NCBI GenBank assembly: GCA_021234155.1
Contig: JAJEKV010000005.1
Span: forward strand, 24,257,584-24,321,583
Length of the DNA stretch: 64,000 nt
Direction: 5' to 3'
Source of the DNA: Isoetes taiwanensis
Lineage: Eukaryota > Streptophyta > Lycopodiopsida > Isoetales > Isoetaceae
The notes under the pieces are model-generated. The model was not told the DNA's origin, ran no database searches, and saw only the letters and a list, made by a program, of their open reading frames with translations. Positions 33,107 through 42,764 of this stretch are shown here, piece after piece. Each line of letters opens with the position of its first letter. Position 1 is the stretch's first letter. Made by a program: the position numbers and the translations under genes.

Positions 33107-35579
33107 TGTTGAAGGTAATCCTGGCAAAACCTTCAACCTCAGTGGTTTAGAACCTCCAGGTTGCTTAAGGCAACCACCACAGGTGCAAAGATTCAGAAAG
33201 AATCACAAAAGATCTTTGGAAGTGTGTTTCCACTGAAAGAAAAAAAAGTCGCCTCACAAAATCTCTTGTAGAATGTGATCGATGGGGCTATGGGTGTGGA
33301 TATCACTCCTTGATGTTCTCAACACTTGTCACTCCTGAGGCCGCAAAAGCTCGGCAAAGGTCGAGTAGGCTAGATGGGCAAGATTCAAGTCCTTGACCCG
33401 GTCAATTTTTGGTCAATATCCGACGGAGAGCTGATGTTTGGAACTTCGATATTGGTGATGAATTTTTGGGACTATCAACTCTACTCTCTCAGATTTTTAT
33501 GCACTGCTTGAGGGGCCAACTATTCTTCTTGACGAGAAAGGATCCAATTTTCTCTTTTGATAATTCTTAGCCTAAGGCTGTAAGAAGAAAATGTTCTTGA
33601 GAGATAATGTTTTGTAAGGGTCAACTGCACGTGTATCTTATGTTGTCTACTTCCACATACTTTGTTTGACAGGATTGAAGTTCAAACAGTGGCTCTCCTA
33701 TGTTCCACACCTGTTGTGCAACACCTCATGTTCTAACAGTGCTAACTTTCCATTACAATGCAGGGATTTGGCTTTTGCACTTTCTAAGGGTTTGTGATAT
33801 AGGTAGACAAAACACAGCTAACAATGTGCATGGGCACTAGATACTCGCTATGACAACAAACCTATGATAATTTTTGCTTTTTGAAAAGGTCACAAAGTAA
33901 CTCAAACAAAGCTGCTGCAAAGGTCGGATTTTCAATTGAATCGATCCTTTCGGAAGATACAATATAACATCCCAAGCTCAGGGTCTTGGGCACAGGATCA
34001 AATAGGTGCACATAAAAGATCCGAAGAATTGAGTCAATAATCCGGATCAAAGGTAAACATAGGAGGTCAGGATCAAGCTCAAGGTTGTCAAGCCGGTCCT
34101 TCTTCAAAGCCAAAAAATCTTCTTTTGCCTTCAAGCCCTCGAAAAACTTCTGTGCGAAAAATCCCCTTTTGTAGAATGTACAGTTCCGTTGAAATCTTCA
34201 TCATTTCTTTCAAATCCTCTGTCTTTTAGCCCGCACTAAGCATTTATGGCATTAAACATAATGATTCGGCAGGTTTAGGTGCTGAATTAATGGTTTGTTA
34301 GGTCGCTCACGAGCGGATCTTGGCATTTTCCAGATTTAGGTTTCTGGCAGTTCACAGAGAAATATCCCACAGGCCCAATTCAAATTGGCAGACAAAGTAT
34401 ATAAGGCTCAAAAATTTGATTTCTTCTGATTATTGCGTGCAGTGTCCACGTGGGATTCGGTACCTCCACCGCCCCCTGCATGGGATGCTCCACGCTTGGC
34501 GGGGGATTGGCTTGGAAGAGAAATTAGGCTAAGGGGGTAGATAGGAAAATTTTTTGCACCCCTTACACCCTATGGCACGATTCCCTAGAACACATATACC
34601 ATGCCTAAAATAAGGCCTTTTCTCAAAATTCTTTTTTCTAGGGGAATCTTTTTTTGTGCCCTATAATATTCTGGGGTCTTTTTCACCATAGAGCTTTTTG
34701 GAGTTTGGAAAGAATTTGGGGAGTGGATGAAGTGGCATTTGAAAAACATGGCATGGCTAGGTAGAATGACATGGCCAATGGGAATGATGACTTGTCAGCC
34801 CACTTGAATTTGAAAATTCTCTCTAGTCAAAATTTTTAGAATGATGTGGAGATGATGTATGTGAATGATGAGTTGTCAAAGGTGATGTGGCAACCATGAT
34901 ATTTAGAAATGAATTTTGAGATGAAAAGGATGAAATGGTGATGGGTGTGATGTGTGTAGTAAGGTGTAGGGGGACTTGGCACATCTAGTGCTCATTAGGA
35001 AGCCAAAAATTTTGTGGAGCATCTTTGAGGCATCTTTGAGGCATATTTGAATTTTAAGCATCTCCCTTAGGGATTTTGCAAGCCTCTCTACATTTTGCTC
35101 AAGTTGCATGGAATGTTGACTTCATAAGCAAAGTTATGACTAAGTCAAGTCTCTCTTGAACTAGTGGTTGATGGAGCAAGTGGGTGTTTTATGAAGGTGT
35201 ATTTTGACTAGAAAGAACTTTCAAGGTCAAGTTTGACTTCGGGAGGTGTATGAGGAAGGAGTCAAGGTCCAATGCTATTTGGGATGGTGGAGTGGATGAG
35301 GATGGAAATCAAAAGAATGCCAAAAATGCCAAGCTCATAAATGATCACATACCATGGAATGCTCTTCAAGGGGTCTTCTTTCTCTCTTCTCTACAATTAC
35401 TATGCTTGTTTGACCTTTTGCATCTCTTGAGTGACTTGAGTCAATTGTCCTTCCTTTGCTCTTCAAACTTGAATGTATGCTAGTGAAGCATTCTCCTATT
35501 ATCTTGCAAATTGAACCAAACTGATAGGATTAGTGCTAATATATGCTTGGCTCTTACATGCTGCCATAGCATGGCAGCA
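33107..35579 (-). repeat. R8 5' LTR
   Basis: Starts (plus strand) TGTTGAAGGTAATCC and ends with TGCTGCC...GGCAGCA at 35559-35579. It is nearly identical to 24609-27097. The differences I compared are dominated by CAG/CTG sites, for example AAGTCGCCTC for AAGTCTGCCTC and ACCCGGTC for ACCCAGTC. The U5 11-mer is at 33148-33158 and the GGTTGC...GCAACC hairpin at 33159-33175. No gene is supported. Confidence 0.93.
34397..34452 (-). promoter_or_regulatory. R8 5' LTR promoter: TATA box and G-box
   Basis: On the minus strand CACGTG (34447-34452) lies about 45 bp upstream of TTATATAC (34397-34404). The conserved GGGCCTGTGGGATAT block starts about 15-30 bp downstream and is a candidate transcription start. 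The arrangement is shared with R2 and R13. Confidence 0.55.
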
Positions 35580-35584
35580 CAAAC
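35580..35584 (+). other. Target-site duplication of R8, right copy (CAAAC)
   Basis: Directly follows the end of the R8 LTR and matches 24604-24608. R7 integrase resumes in frame after it. Confidence 0.93.
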
Positions 35585-36361
35585 TATTTTACTAAATGGG
35601 CAGAGGCCATACCATTGAGGCAAGCCAATGCCCTCACCACTGCAAGATTCTTACATGAATTTGTTTGCTCTAGATTTGGTATTCCTTTCCAGATACATTC
35701 TGATAGAGGTACCCCCTTTGTTAATGAAGTCATTACTAATTTGTTGAGTATTTTGAAGGTCAAACATACCAAGAGCTCCTCATACTATCCTCAGGGTAAT
35801 GGACAAGCTGAAGCTACTAACAAAGTGTTGAAAAACATTTTGCAGAAGACAGTTGAGGTCAACAAAAGGGATTGGCATATCAAAATAGTGGATGCACTTT
35901 GGGCTTATAGAGTCACTATCAAAACAGCCACAAATCATACACCTTTCAATTTGGTTTATGGCATAGAAGCAGTTATACCAGTAGAACTTGAGCTACCTTC
36001 CTTAAGATTAGCTCATAAATTGTGCTTACCTTTTGAACATGCCTTACAGGAGAGACTGGATGCCCTGTTACATTTGGACGAGTACAGAATGGAAGCTGAG
36101 AACACAAACTTGCTGAAAAAGGCTAAAGATCTGGCTGCATTCAAGGCTGCTCACAAAATACAAGGCACTTTTAAAAAAGGAGAGCTTGTTCTCAAATGGA
36201 ACAAGTCAAAGGAGGATTCAGCTGGCAAATTTGATAACATTTGGGAAGGACCCTTTGTAGTGCTGGATCCTGCAGGTACAAATTCTTATTGGTTGACTTT
36301 TGAGCATCTTTATTCCAGCAGGCTAGATCAATTTGATTTTGAGCACATTACTCTAATATGA
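35585..36361 (+). CDS. R7 integrase, C-terminal half
   Basis: Continues the R7 integrase after R8 with YFTKWAEAIPLRQANALTTA (in part), HSDRGTPFVNE (second catalytic Asp, about 35698) and SSYYPQGNGQAEATNK (Glu, about 35790). With LDYIGPI before the insertion, the DDE triad is complete. The C-terminal module is cut short: after WEGPFVVLDPAGTNSYWL the sequence jumps to 3' region, losing about 45 residues that R3 and R12 keep. Before R8 inserted, this integrase frame was open from the zinc finger to this deletion. Confidence 0.9.
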   Translation, partial: YFTKWAEAIPLRQANALTTARFLHEFVCSRFGIPFQIHSDRGTPFVNEVITNLLSILKVKHTKSSSYYPQGNGQAEATNKVLKNILQKTVEVNKRDWHIKIVDALWAYRVTIKTATNHTPFNLVYGIEAVIPVELELPSLRLAHKLCLPFEHALQERLDALLHLDEYRMEAENTNLLKKAKDLAAFKAAHKIQGTFKKGELVLKWNKSKEDSAGKFDNIWEGPFVVLDPAGTNSYWLTFEHLYSSRLDQFDFEHITLI

Positions 36362-37104
36362 TTGGTTTCATGTTTTCTAGGATGACCTGACCAGACAAAG
36401 TATGCTTGATTTCAAGAACAGGGCTGATGCTACTAATTACCAAGTGTCATATGCAGGAGCACCCTTCTTCCATTTTCTCATCTGTTTTAAATATTCCTAC
36501 CATCCATTCAGCCTCCTATTCCTTTTTCATACCTCCACCAGCACTCTGCAACGTCACCTTCACCATCCTAGCAGAGTTGCAAGTAATTGAGACTAATTGG
36601 TTTGTGTGTTTCCATGACAGGTGCACTCTTGTCCCATCTTTCTCATCTGTCACATTCAGTCCTACCTACCATCTAAAACCTCTCATTCTTGTTTTCATTC
36701 CCGAGCACTCTGCAGTTCATCTTTACCACCATAGCAGAGCTGCAACTTTTGAAGATCAAGAAAGGAGCATACATTTTCTTGTTTTGGCGAGGCCTCAAGC
36801 ACTTGCATACTCACTTCATCTCCAGTTCATCACCACCTCACCATATCCACACTCACTTTCTTTTCACTCACCTCATTCCATTCACAATCATTCCACCACC
36901 CTTTTGTCATACTCACACTCACTTCTACCTTTTTCTATCCATATTATTCTATCACCACATTCATGCTCACTTCACCCACACTTGGACTTCACACTCTCAT
37001 ATCTCCACTTGGATACCTTGGCACAAAGTTGAAGACCCCTCTGGTTATTCATTTTTTGACATCACATGGCTGAGGGGACCAGCCTTTTTCTTGTTTTGGC
37101 GAGA
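36362..37104 (+). other. R7 3' region with duplicated hairpin unit
   Basis: Two tandem units of about 165 bp, starting TGTCATATGCAGGAGCACC (36447) and CATGACAGGTGCACTC (36613), each ending in a CACTCTGC...GCAGAG hairpin (36541-36582 and 36706-36748). TTTTCTTGTTTTGGCGAG occurs at 36777 and again next to the LTR. GGCTGAGGGGACCAGCC (37070-37086) is the PPT candidate. The 208-residue Ser/His-rich ORF here is a low-complexity translation, not a gene. Confidence 0.75.
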
Positions 37105-39037
37105 TGTTGCCCCCCAAAGGGCAACATACTAATTGTGGTCTATGCATTTAAACTAGGTCAATTTATCTTAAAAAACTAGGTCAAAGTTTGGAAGATTCTT
37201 GGTATTCAACATTGATGTGGAGGTTGAAAGATATTCATTCTTCAGGACAACAAGTGCTCAAGGTTCAAATTCACATGAGGTACTTTATTTGAGGTCAAAA
37301 TGCTTAGTCAAGAATATGCTCTAGAAGATTCTGGGTTATGAAGTTTGGAAGACATTTTTTTGAAGATTGGAAGTCAAAAGTTTGGAAGACCCCATGGTGC
37401 TTGATTTTATCCCTTAGCCATCCTCATCCCCTTATTATTCATATTCTATTTCTATTCCTTGAGATTTTCTAGCCATTTTTCCCATACCCATACCCCCTTT
37501 TGTTTACCTTTGCATACCTTATTATGCTTTGCTCAATTTTCTCTTTTCTACTACATCCACATTCCCCATGAATTATCCTCCCCATTGCCTCTATATCTTC
37601 TCACTTCTTATGCCATTTGTTTTTCTTGCAAATTTCCCTAGCCAAAACCCTTTTGCAATTCTTTATCATGATGCCATGCCACTTGTATACCTTATGGAAT
37701 ATTCCTGATCATTATGCCCAAGAACTTGGTATATTCCCAAAAAAATTAGGGTTTCCATTGCTAAGATGATTCACCCCTTCAAATTTTTATGAGTGACTCT
37801 TTAAAACCTTAGCCTAGCTTTTGCAAAAATGGAAGAATACAACATATTCGAGGGGGATATGGGCGAAAAATCTGAAAATCGTGTCGCTATTTTCGGGGAA
37901 AAATCTTGCCAAGAACCCTAAAATTCTGCCTCCACCTCGAATCATGCGGATTTGGATCCAAACCCCTCGGAACTTACCTATTTTCACCTTCCCGCTCTTT
38001 ATGAACCGAATAAACCCATCAATTAAGGCTAAGATCAAGCAAACATTTGAAAACTAAAATATATACAGGGGATTCGACAAAAGAATTTTCTTGAAGGCCC
38101 AGAAGCGTATAAATCTTCTTTGTGATCATTCTTTGAGCATGACTAGAATGATTTGAGAAGACTCTGAGTACTCCCCGATCAAGTCCCAAGAGATTTGGTT
38201 GGAAATTACCTATTGAAATTATTTATTGACCTGAAGTTGATTTTGAAGTACTGAAGTATTATTATCCAACATTTTTATGATTGATCTACCTCCACATCAA
38301 TGAAATTTGATACCTACTTGAAGAAATTATCTCTGTTATGATTTTTTACAATTTCTGTCTATTCAAAATTCTACAGAAAATTTCCTTGCACTTTTGATTG
38401 CTTTTGGCCCATTTGCCATCAACCCTTGAGACATCTGGAGCCCATATGTTTTGAAAAATCCAAAAAATTCCACTCACAACTCGAGTTAGAAATTTTTGCA
38501 TTCTGTTTTGACTGTTCTTGACTGTATTTTGCCAAATTCAGCCACAAAAAATGCTTTTGCCTATTCAAATGGAAATCTGATCACTTGCCTATATTCCTCA
38601 TCATCATTACAGCATATTTGCTTTGGAAATTCTCAAAAATTCGTTTGGCATCTCCAAAATCCCAATCTCTGATCACTGTTTTTCAGATTTGACTGTTATT
38701 GACCATATTTTGACTGCACTTTGAGCTCGAATAACTCACAAACTAAGTTTCTGACTTGGTCAGAGGCTTTACTATTGGTTACCTACAACTTTTTTGACCA
38801 AGTCTACAGTGATTGACCCAAAAAATCGATCTGCATATCAACACCACAACTATTTTGGCAAAGGTGTCAATTTCTGGAAATGGGAAAGGTATAAAACTTC
38901 AAATTTTTGAACTTGTCTTTGAAATTATCTTGCATAGATTGATCACCTTAAGTGATCTGGAGGTTCTAACCCCAATTTGAGTGAAAACTCAAGTTGGTTC
39001 CTTGTGGTTGACCTTTAAGCCAGGTTTAGGGTCAACA
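37105..39037 (+). repeat. R7 3' LTR (complete, family I)
   Basis: Runs from TGTTGCC...GGCAACA to AGGTTTAGGGTCAACA, 1933 bp. A TATA-like ATATATACAGG is near 38058-38068 and the U5 copy TGGAGGTTCTA (complement of the PBS-like 11-mer) at 38958-38968 beside GATCACCTTAAGTGATC. It abuts R9 gag. No gene is supported. Confidence 0.9.
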
Positions 39038-39989
39038 CCCACGCTCTTTTTGGTGTCCTCTTTTATCAAAGGCCTATCTTCTAGACCAGAAATTCATAGA
39101 AAGCTTATCAAGATACAAGCTGCAGAAGGATTTGATTCCATCTACAAAGTTTTTGCTAAAACTACTGAATTGACCAAAATGCTCTCTATCCTATCAGAAA
39201 AACATCATAGCTTTCAGCATGATCCCTTTTACCCTGATGCCACTAATGGCCCTTATGAACCTCACCATTCTGTTCCTATCTATGCTGTGCATAAAGAAAA
39301 GAAAAAAACTAAAGATGAAGAGGGTGATTCCCAAATCTCAGAGGTCAAAGCTGATTTGACAAAGGTAACTGAGGCTTTAGCAGAAGTAACTAAGCAACTT
39401 GTGGAGCTCAAAGCAAGCAGAACAGGTAGAACTTATCCTGAATGTATTTTATTGTACCGGAACTTCACACCCAGCTGATATTTGTTATTGGCAAATATGT
39501 CCTAAATGTAAAAAGAAAGGTCATTTTGGTAGGGAATGTCCAGTTTGTGCTTTTTGCAAGGAGATTGGTCATACTGACCTTAGGTGCTATGTCAAAGAAT
39601 ATTTTGCCAAGCAAGAGAGGGAAAAGAAACCTGAGGCAACTCCACATGTAAGGTTTGCTGAATCTACTAGTTCTATAAGGTTTGTGCAGGCTACAGAAAT
39701 GCCAAAGACTGAGGAAGTGATGGTGGTACAAACCAGGAGTATGGGAGATACCCATAGACTTGCTGAGCCTAACAAATTTGTTCCAGAGTGTTCCAGGAAA
39801 TCAACATTGCCCCTACCCCCTGTCATGGAAGCTCCTCCCCAAGAAATAGCTCCACCTCCTCAACAAAAGTATGGTAAGAAAGATCAAGATCTTGATGAGT
39901 TGGATGTTTTACTAAAAAATTCCAAAGTAAGTGTGGACTTATTTACCTTATTAAAAATTGCCCCTGGTTATAGGAAAAAGTTATTATAA
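39038..39989 (+). pseudogene. R9 gag fragment with zinc knuckles
   Basis: Reads PTLFLVSSFIKGLSSRPEIHRK, the coiled KADLTKVTEALAEVTKQLVEL segment, and the knuckles CPKCKKKGHFGREC and CAFCKEIGHTDLRC. The first knuckle is broken by a frameshift near 39450. The frame ends at TAA (39987) where R7 has CAA. It is otherwise nearly the same as R7, so both are copies of one recent subfamily. Confidence 0.87.
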
Positions 39990-40524
39990 CAAACTACTTT
40001 TAGTGAGGCAATGGCTTGTGTAGGTGTTGCAAATGCTACTAATCTTATTTTAGCTCAAAATGAAGAAGACACAGGTGCATTTATGTGTTCAGCCACCCTA
40101 GGAGGTTATTCTTTTTCCAATGTGTTGCTGGATGGAGGTTCACCTCTAAATATCATGCCTTATCATGTTATGAAAAAATGTGGGCTCGAGATAGATAAAA
40201 GGTCATCTGTTTTGTTAAAATCCTTTTCTAATGCTAAAAATAGCACCAGTTGGAATTGTGACTAAAGTTCCTGTTAATACTGAAGGCATTGTTGTAGCTG
40301 CCAATTTTGTTGTTGTTGCCTTTGAAGATTTAGGAGAAGATGCAGATATATATGATCTCCTGCTAGGGAGAAGGTGGATGGCTACAGTTGATGCTAGGCC
40401 AATCTGGTCTGAAGGGAGATGCACCATTTCAAATGGCACTCAAGTAGCTACAATTTACAACCAGGATGGTTCTTATGGCTTCAGGGAGGAGGTACACTTT
40501 GTTAAAGAAATGCTTATAGAATAG
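39990..40524 (+). pseudogene. R9 protease fragment
   Basis: NVLLDGGSPLNIMPYHVMKK carries the intact DGGS active site (about 40120-40165). One extra A near 40238 shifts the frame, which then reads KVPVNTEGIVVAANF and LLLGRRWMATVDARPIWSEG. It ends with TAG at 40522 where R7 has GAG. Confidence 0.85.
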
Positions 40525-41101
40525 CCCCTAGGATTTTATAGTCTAGCAACCCCTAGCACAAAGAAAACTGATCTGATTCCTTTGATTAGAGAGTGTGCAC
40601 TACCCTCTGAGAATGGAAAAAAAGGGTGTTTATGGTTTGATGGAGGGATTTCAAAGAAACTGAATGTAGCTTCATCTGCAGCTATACTGAAAGATACCTC
40701 CAATAAACTCTTGGCTAAGGTAGGAAGGAAGCATTTTTCCCCAAATCACTTCTAATGTAGCAGAGTACAAGGCTTTGATTGCAGGTCTTCAAGAAGCCAA
40801 GGCTATGGATATTTCAATCATACACATCTATGGAGATTCTCAGTTAGTTTGCAGACAGGTTAGTGGTGAGTATCAGGCCAAGAATGCTGACATGGAATCC
40901 TTGAGAAATCAGGTAATGGGAATGCTTGCTTACTTTACTTCTTGGGAAATTACTCATATCCTAAGGGAGCAGAATTGGGAAGCTGATGCTTTGTGCAAAG
41001 ATACTTTAATGACTTACTTATCTGAGGGAGCTATCCCAGAAGAAGATCTTGATGAGGATGAGGCTAAGGAATTCTGTCCTATATTAGTTATAAATGCATC
41101 A
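40525..41101 (+). pseudogene. R9 upstream RNase H domain, the only copy with the catalytic Glu
   Basis: LWFDGGISKKLNVASSAA, then a frameshift near 40728 (extra bases in GGAAGGAAGC), then SNVAEYKALIAGLQEAK with GAG at 40763-40765, GDSQLVCRQVSGEYQAKN and REQNWEADALCK. All four acidic positions of an RNase H are therefore present in sequence. It ends at ILVINAS where the R10 LTR begins. Confidence 0.87.
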
Positions 41102-42069
41102 TGTTGACCCCCAACCTGGCCTAGGGAGTCAAACACAAGAAGCCAACTTGAGTTTTCACTCAAGTTGGGGTTAGAACCTCCAGATCACTTAAGGTGATCA
41201 ATCTACACAAGAATTTTCCAAAGAAAAAGCTCAGTTACAGACTTTGCATACCTTTCCCAATTCTGGAATTTGGACCCCTTACTCAAATCGATGCAGATCT
41301 CATGGACAGATTGATTTCCAAGGTCAGTTGACTGTGACTTGTTCAGAAAAGTTGTAGGCAAGCAAGGGTAAAGATCTTGACCAAGTCTGAGTTTTAATTT
41401 GTGAGATATTCGATCTCAAAGTTGGGTCAAATTTTGGTTAATATCAGTCAAAACTAAAAACATAGCTCAGAGTTTTATAACTTGAGTTGTAGGTTGAAAT
41501 TTGAAGAAATTCCAACGAAGATGCAATATAGACTTCAAAGGTAAGGTGCATACTATCAAATCATGATTTGAATCACTAAAACTATTTTTTTGGCACTGTT
41601 TTGTGGATATCAGTCTAAATTTGTATCAGACAGAATGCAAAAGATGGTAACTTGAGTTTGGAAAATGGGATTCTTTCGAAGTTTTTGTGCACACAGGTGC
41701 AAATAATGTGGGAGATGAGGTGCAGATAGTCATATGCAGGAAAAAATAAAGGAACTCTTTACTGTAAAAATGTTTGTGGTGCAAAAATACTAAAGGATCA
41801 TGACAGTCGACTTTTTGAATACTTGGCAATCAATTTTCATTGATATGAAGGTAATACAAGGTGAATAAGAATCTTAGAAACATAGATCAATCATCAAAAT
41901 GGCTTAGAAGGTCAATAAATAGTATTCTAGAATGGGACTCGCATGAAACCAACAAAACCGCCCGAATACCAAAGGACTTCCTTAACAAACTAGGATCGAG
42001 GACGAAGGTCACAGGATGAAGGCTAAAGGCCGAGAAAGGACAGCATGAAGAGACGCCAAATTGGCCAAA

Positions 42070-42100
42070 CCAGGCAGGAAGAAGCCCCTCCCCTGCCTGG
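42070..42100. repeat. Inverted repeat in the insert (CCAGGCAGG/CCTGCCTGG)
   Basis: A perfect 9-bp stem at 42070-42078 and 42092-42100 with a 13-base loop, within the Helitron-like insert. Confidence 0.8.
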
Positions 42101-42106
42101 AAACCA

Positions 42107-42141
42107 TTCAAAGAGAATAAGGTACTGCTGAGAGAGAAGAG
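42107..42141 (+). repeat. 35-bp direct repeat in the insert, copy 1
   Basis: Begins TTCAAAGAGAATAAGG and is repeated without change at 42586-42620, flanking the middle of the insert. Confidence 0.88.
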
Positions 42142-42303
42142 ACTTAGACTTGCTTCTCATTCATCTCAGCAGATTTTCTACAATGGTGGATAGTGAGTAG
42201 CCGCACACATGCGAACTACCCACAAAAAATAAAGGGAAAATCCAATTATATCATTTGGACCCCAACAAAATACAATGCTAATAGAGATTGGGCTAGTGTA
42301 CCT

Positions 42304-42382
42304 GCCGAAAGCTTATCACCGGGATTAAAAAACCCCGCCCTTTCGGGTTTTCGAGGAAAAACCCTAGTGATAAGCCTTCGGC
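42304..42382. repeat. Large stem-loop inside the insert
   Basis: GCCGAAAGCTTATCAC (42304-42319) pairs with GTGATAAGCCTTCGGC (42367-42382) with one mismatch. The loop holds a smaller stem AACCC...GGGTT. The nested fold is unlike the AT-rich LTR around it. Confidence 0.82.
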
Positions 42383-42585
42383 AAGGGGCTTGGACAAACG
42401 TAAGGCATAAAAATCGCTCCCAAAACCCACGAATGGAAAAGTCGAAACAGATGCCGCTCGCTAACCTGTACCTGCACATCACCAACAAAACAACAAGACA
42501 AAAACAAACCTCCCAGAGTGGAGGGGCTGATTACGCGCGTGCCACGCGATAAAAATACAACAACAAAGAAGGGGGGGAGGGTGGG

Positions 42586-42620
42586 TTCAAAGAGAATAAG
42601 GTACTGCTGAGAGAGAAGAG
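42586..42620 (+). repeat. 35-bp direct repeat in the insert, copy 2
   Basis: Same sequence as 42107-42141, 445 bp downstream. Confidence 0.88.
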
Positions 42621-42696
42621 GAAGCGCCGATGAGAAGTCGATGCAGAAACGCGCCTAAAATAGCGAACTCCCAACCAGAACGGGCATGCGCTGCCC

Positions 42697-42764
42697 GCAT
42701 GCATGCAAAACATGCATGCTCGTCCCATTCTAGAATGGCGATCCGATGTCTCGGATCGATGGGA
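42697..42764. repeat. Terminal hairpin cluster of the insert
   Basis: Contains GCATGCATG/CATGCATGC (about 42697-42719), the subterminal inverted repeat ending TCTAGAATGG (palindromic CCATTCTAGAATGG), and CGATCCGA/TCGGATCG with a TGTC loop (42739-42758). The right edge is ATGGGA before TCAAAT of the LTR. Confidence 0.8.

Larger units (their letters stand above)
24609..35579 (-). mobile_element. R8: complete family II element inserted in R7 integrase
   Basis: Length 10,971 bp, with two LTRs (2489 and 2473 bp), a PBS, gag, protease, two RNase H domains, RT, integrase and 3' region, bounded by CAAAC duplications. It is structurally complete, but the coding part is heavily frameshifted. Many of the frame breaks, and most of the LTR-to-LTR differences I compared, are at CAG or CTG sites read as CG-like strings, so the damage may partly be a sequencing artefact. 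It is inserted in the opposite orientation to R7. Confidence 0.95.
20326..39037 (+). mobile_element. R7: family I Ty3/gypsy element, interrupted by R8
   Basis: Plus-strand element in two parts, 20326-24608 and 35580-39037, split in the integrase by R8. It keeps most of gag, protease, both RNase H domains, RT, integrase, the 3' region and a complete 3' LTR. The first about 30 gag residues, PBS and 5' LTR are missing at the R6 junction. The 3' LTR ends in R9 gag at 39037, with CCCAC as the candidate target duplication on that side. Confidence 0.92.
39038..41101 (+). mobile_element. R9: gag-protease-RNase H fragment into which R7 inserted
   Basis: Plus-strand family I internal sequence, highly similar to R7 20728-22775, lacking gag N-terminus, RT, integrase and LTRs. 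The left edge is the R7 LTR end in gag (PTLFLVSSF); the right edge is the U5 end of the R10 LTR at 41102, after ATGCATCA. Confidence 0.9.
41925..42764. mobile_element. Hairpin-rich non-autonomous DNA element, Helitron/Helentron-like
   Basis: About 840 bp, GC-richer than its surroundings, absent from the same site in the R5 LTR (12120-12160). The empty site is TAGTAT/CAAATC, and the insert adds no duplication beyond one or two ambiguous bases. ATTCTAGAATGGGAC is at the left edge and its inverse GTCCCATTCTAGAAT at 42722-42736, followed by an 8-bp stem hairpin (42739-42758) six bases from the right edge. Such asymmetric inverted repeats with a 3' hairpin and no target duplication fit Helitron-type elements, but the left end is TT, not TC, and there is no CTRR end. 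A MITE is the alternative. No protein domain is recognised in it. Confidence 0.6.

Noticed and set aside
36406-37032. Ser/His/Thr-rich ORFs of 100-210 residues in 3' regions (also 13138-13683, 43916-44536, 60181-60849, 9217-9543)
   Set aside because: They translate pyrimidine-rich CACTCA/TCATC tracts, differ in frame between copies and show no domain or conserved protein sequence. An env-like gene between integrase and LTR is not supported.
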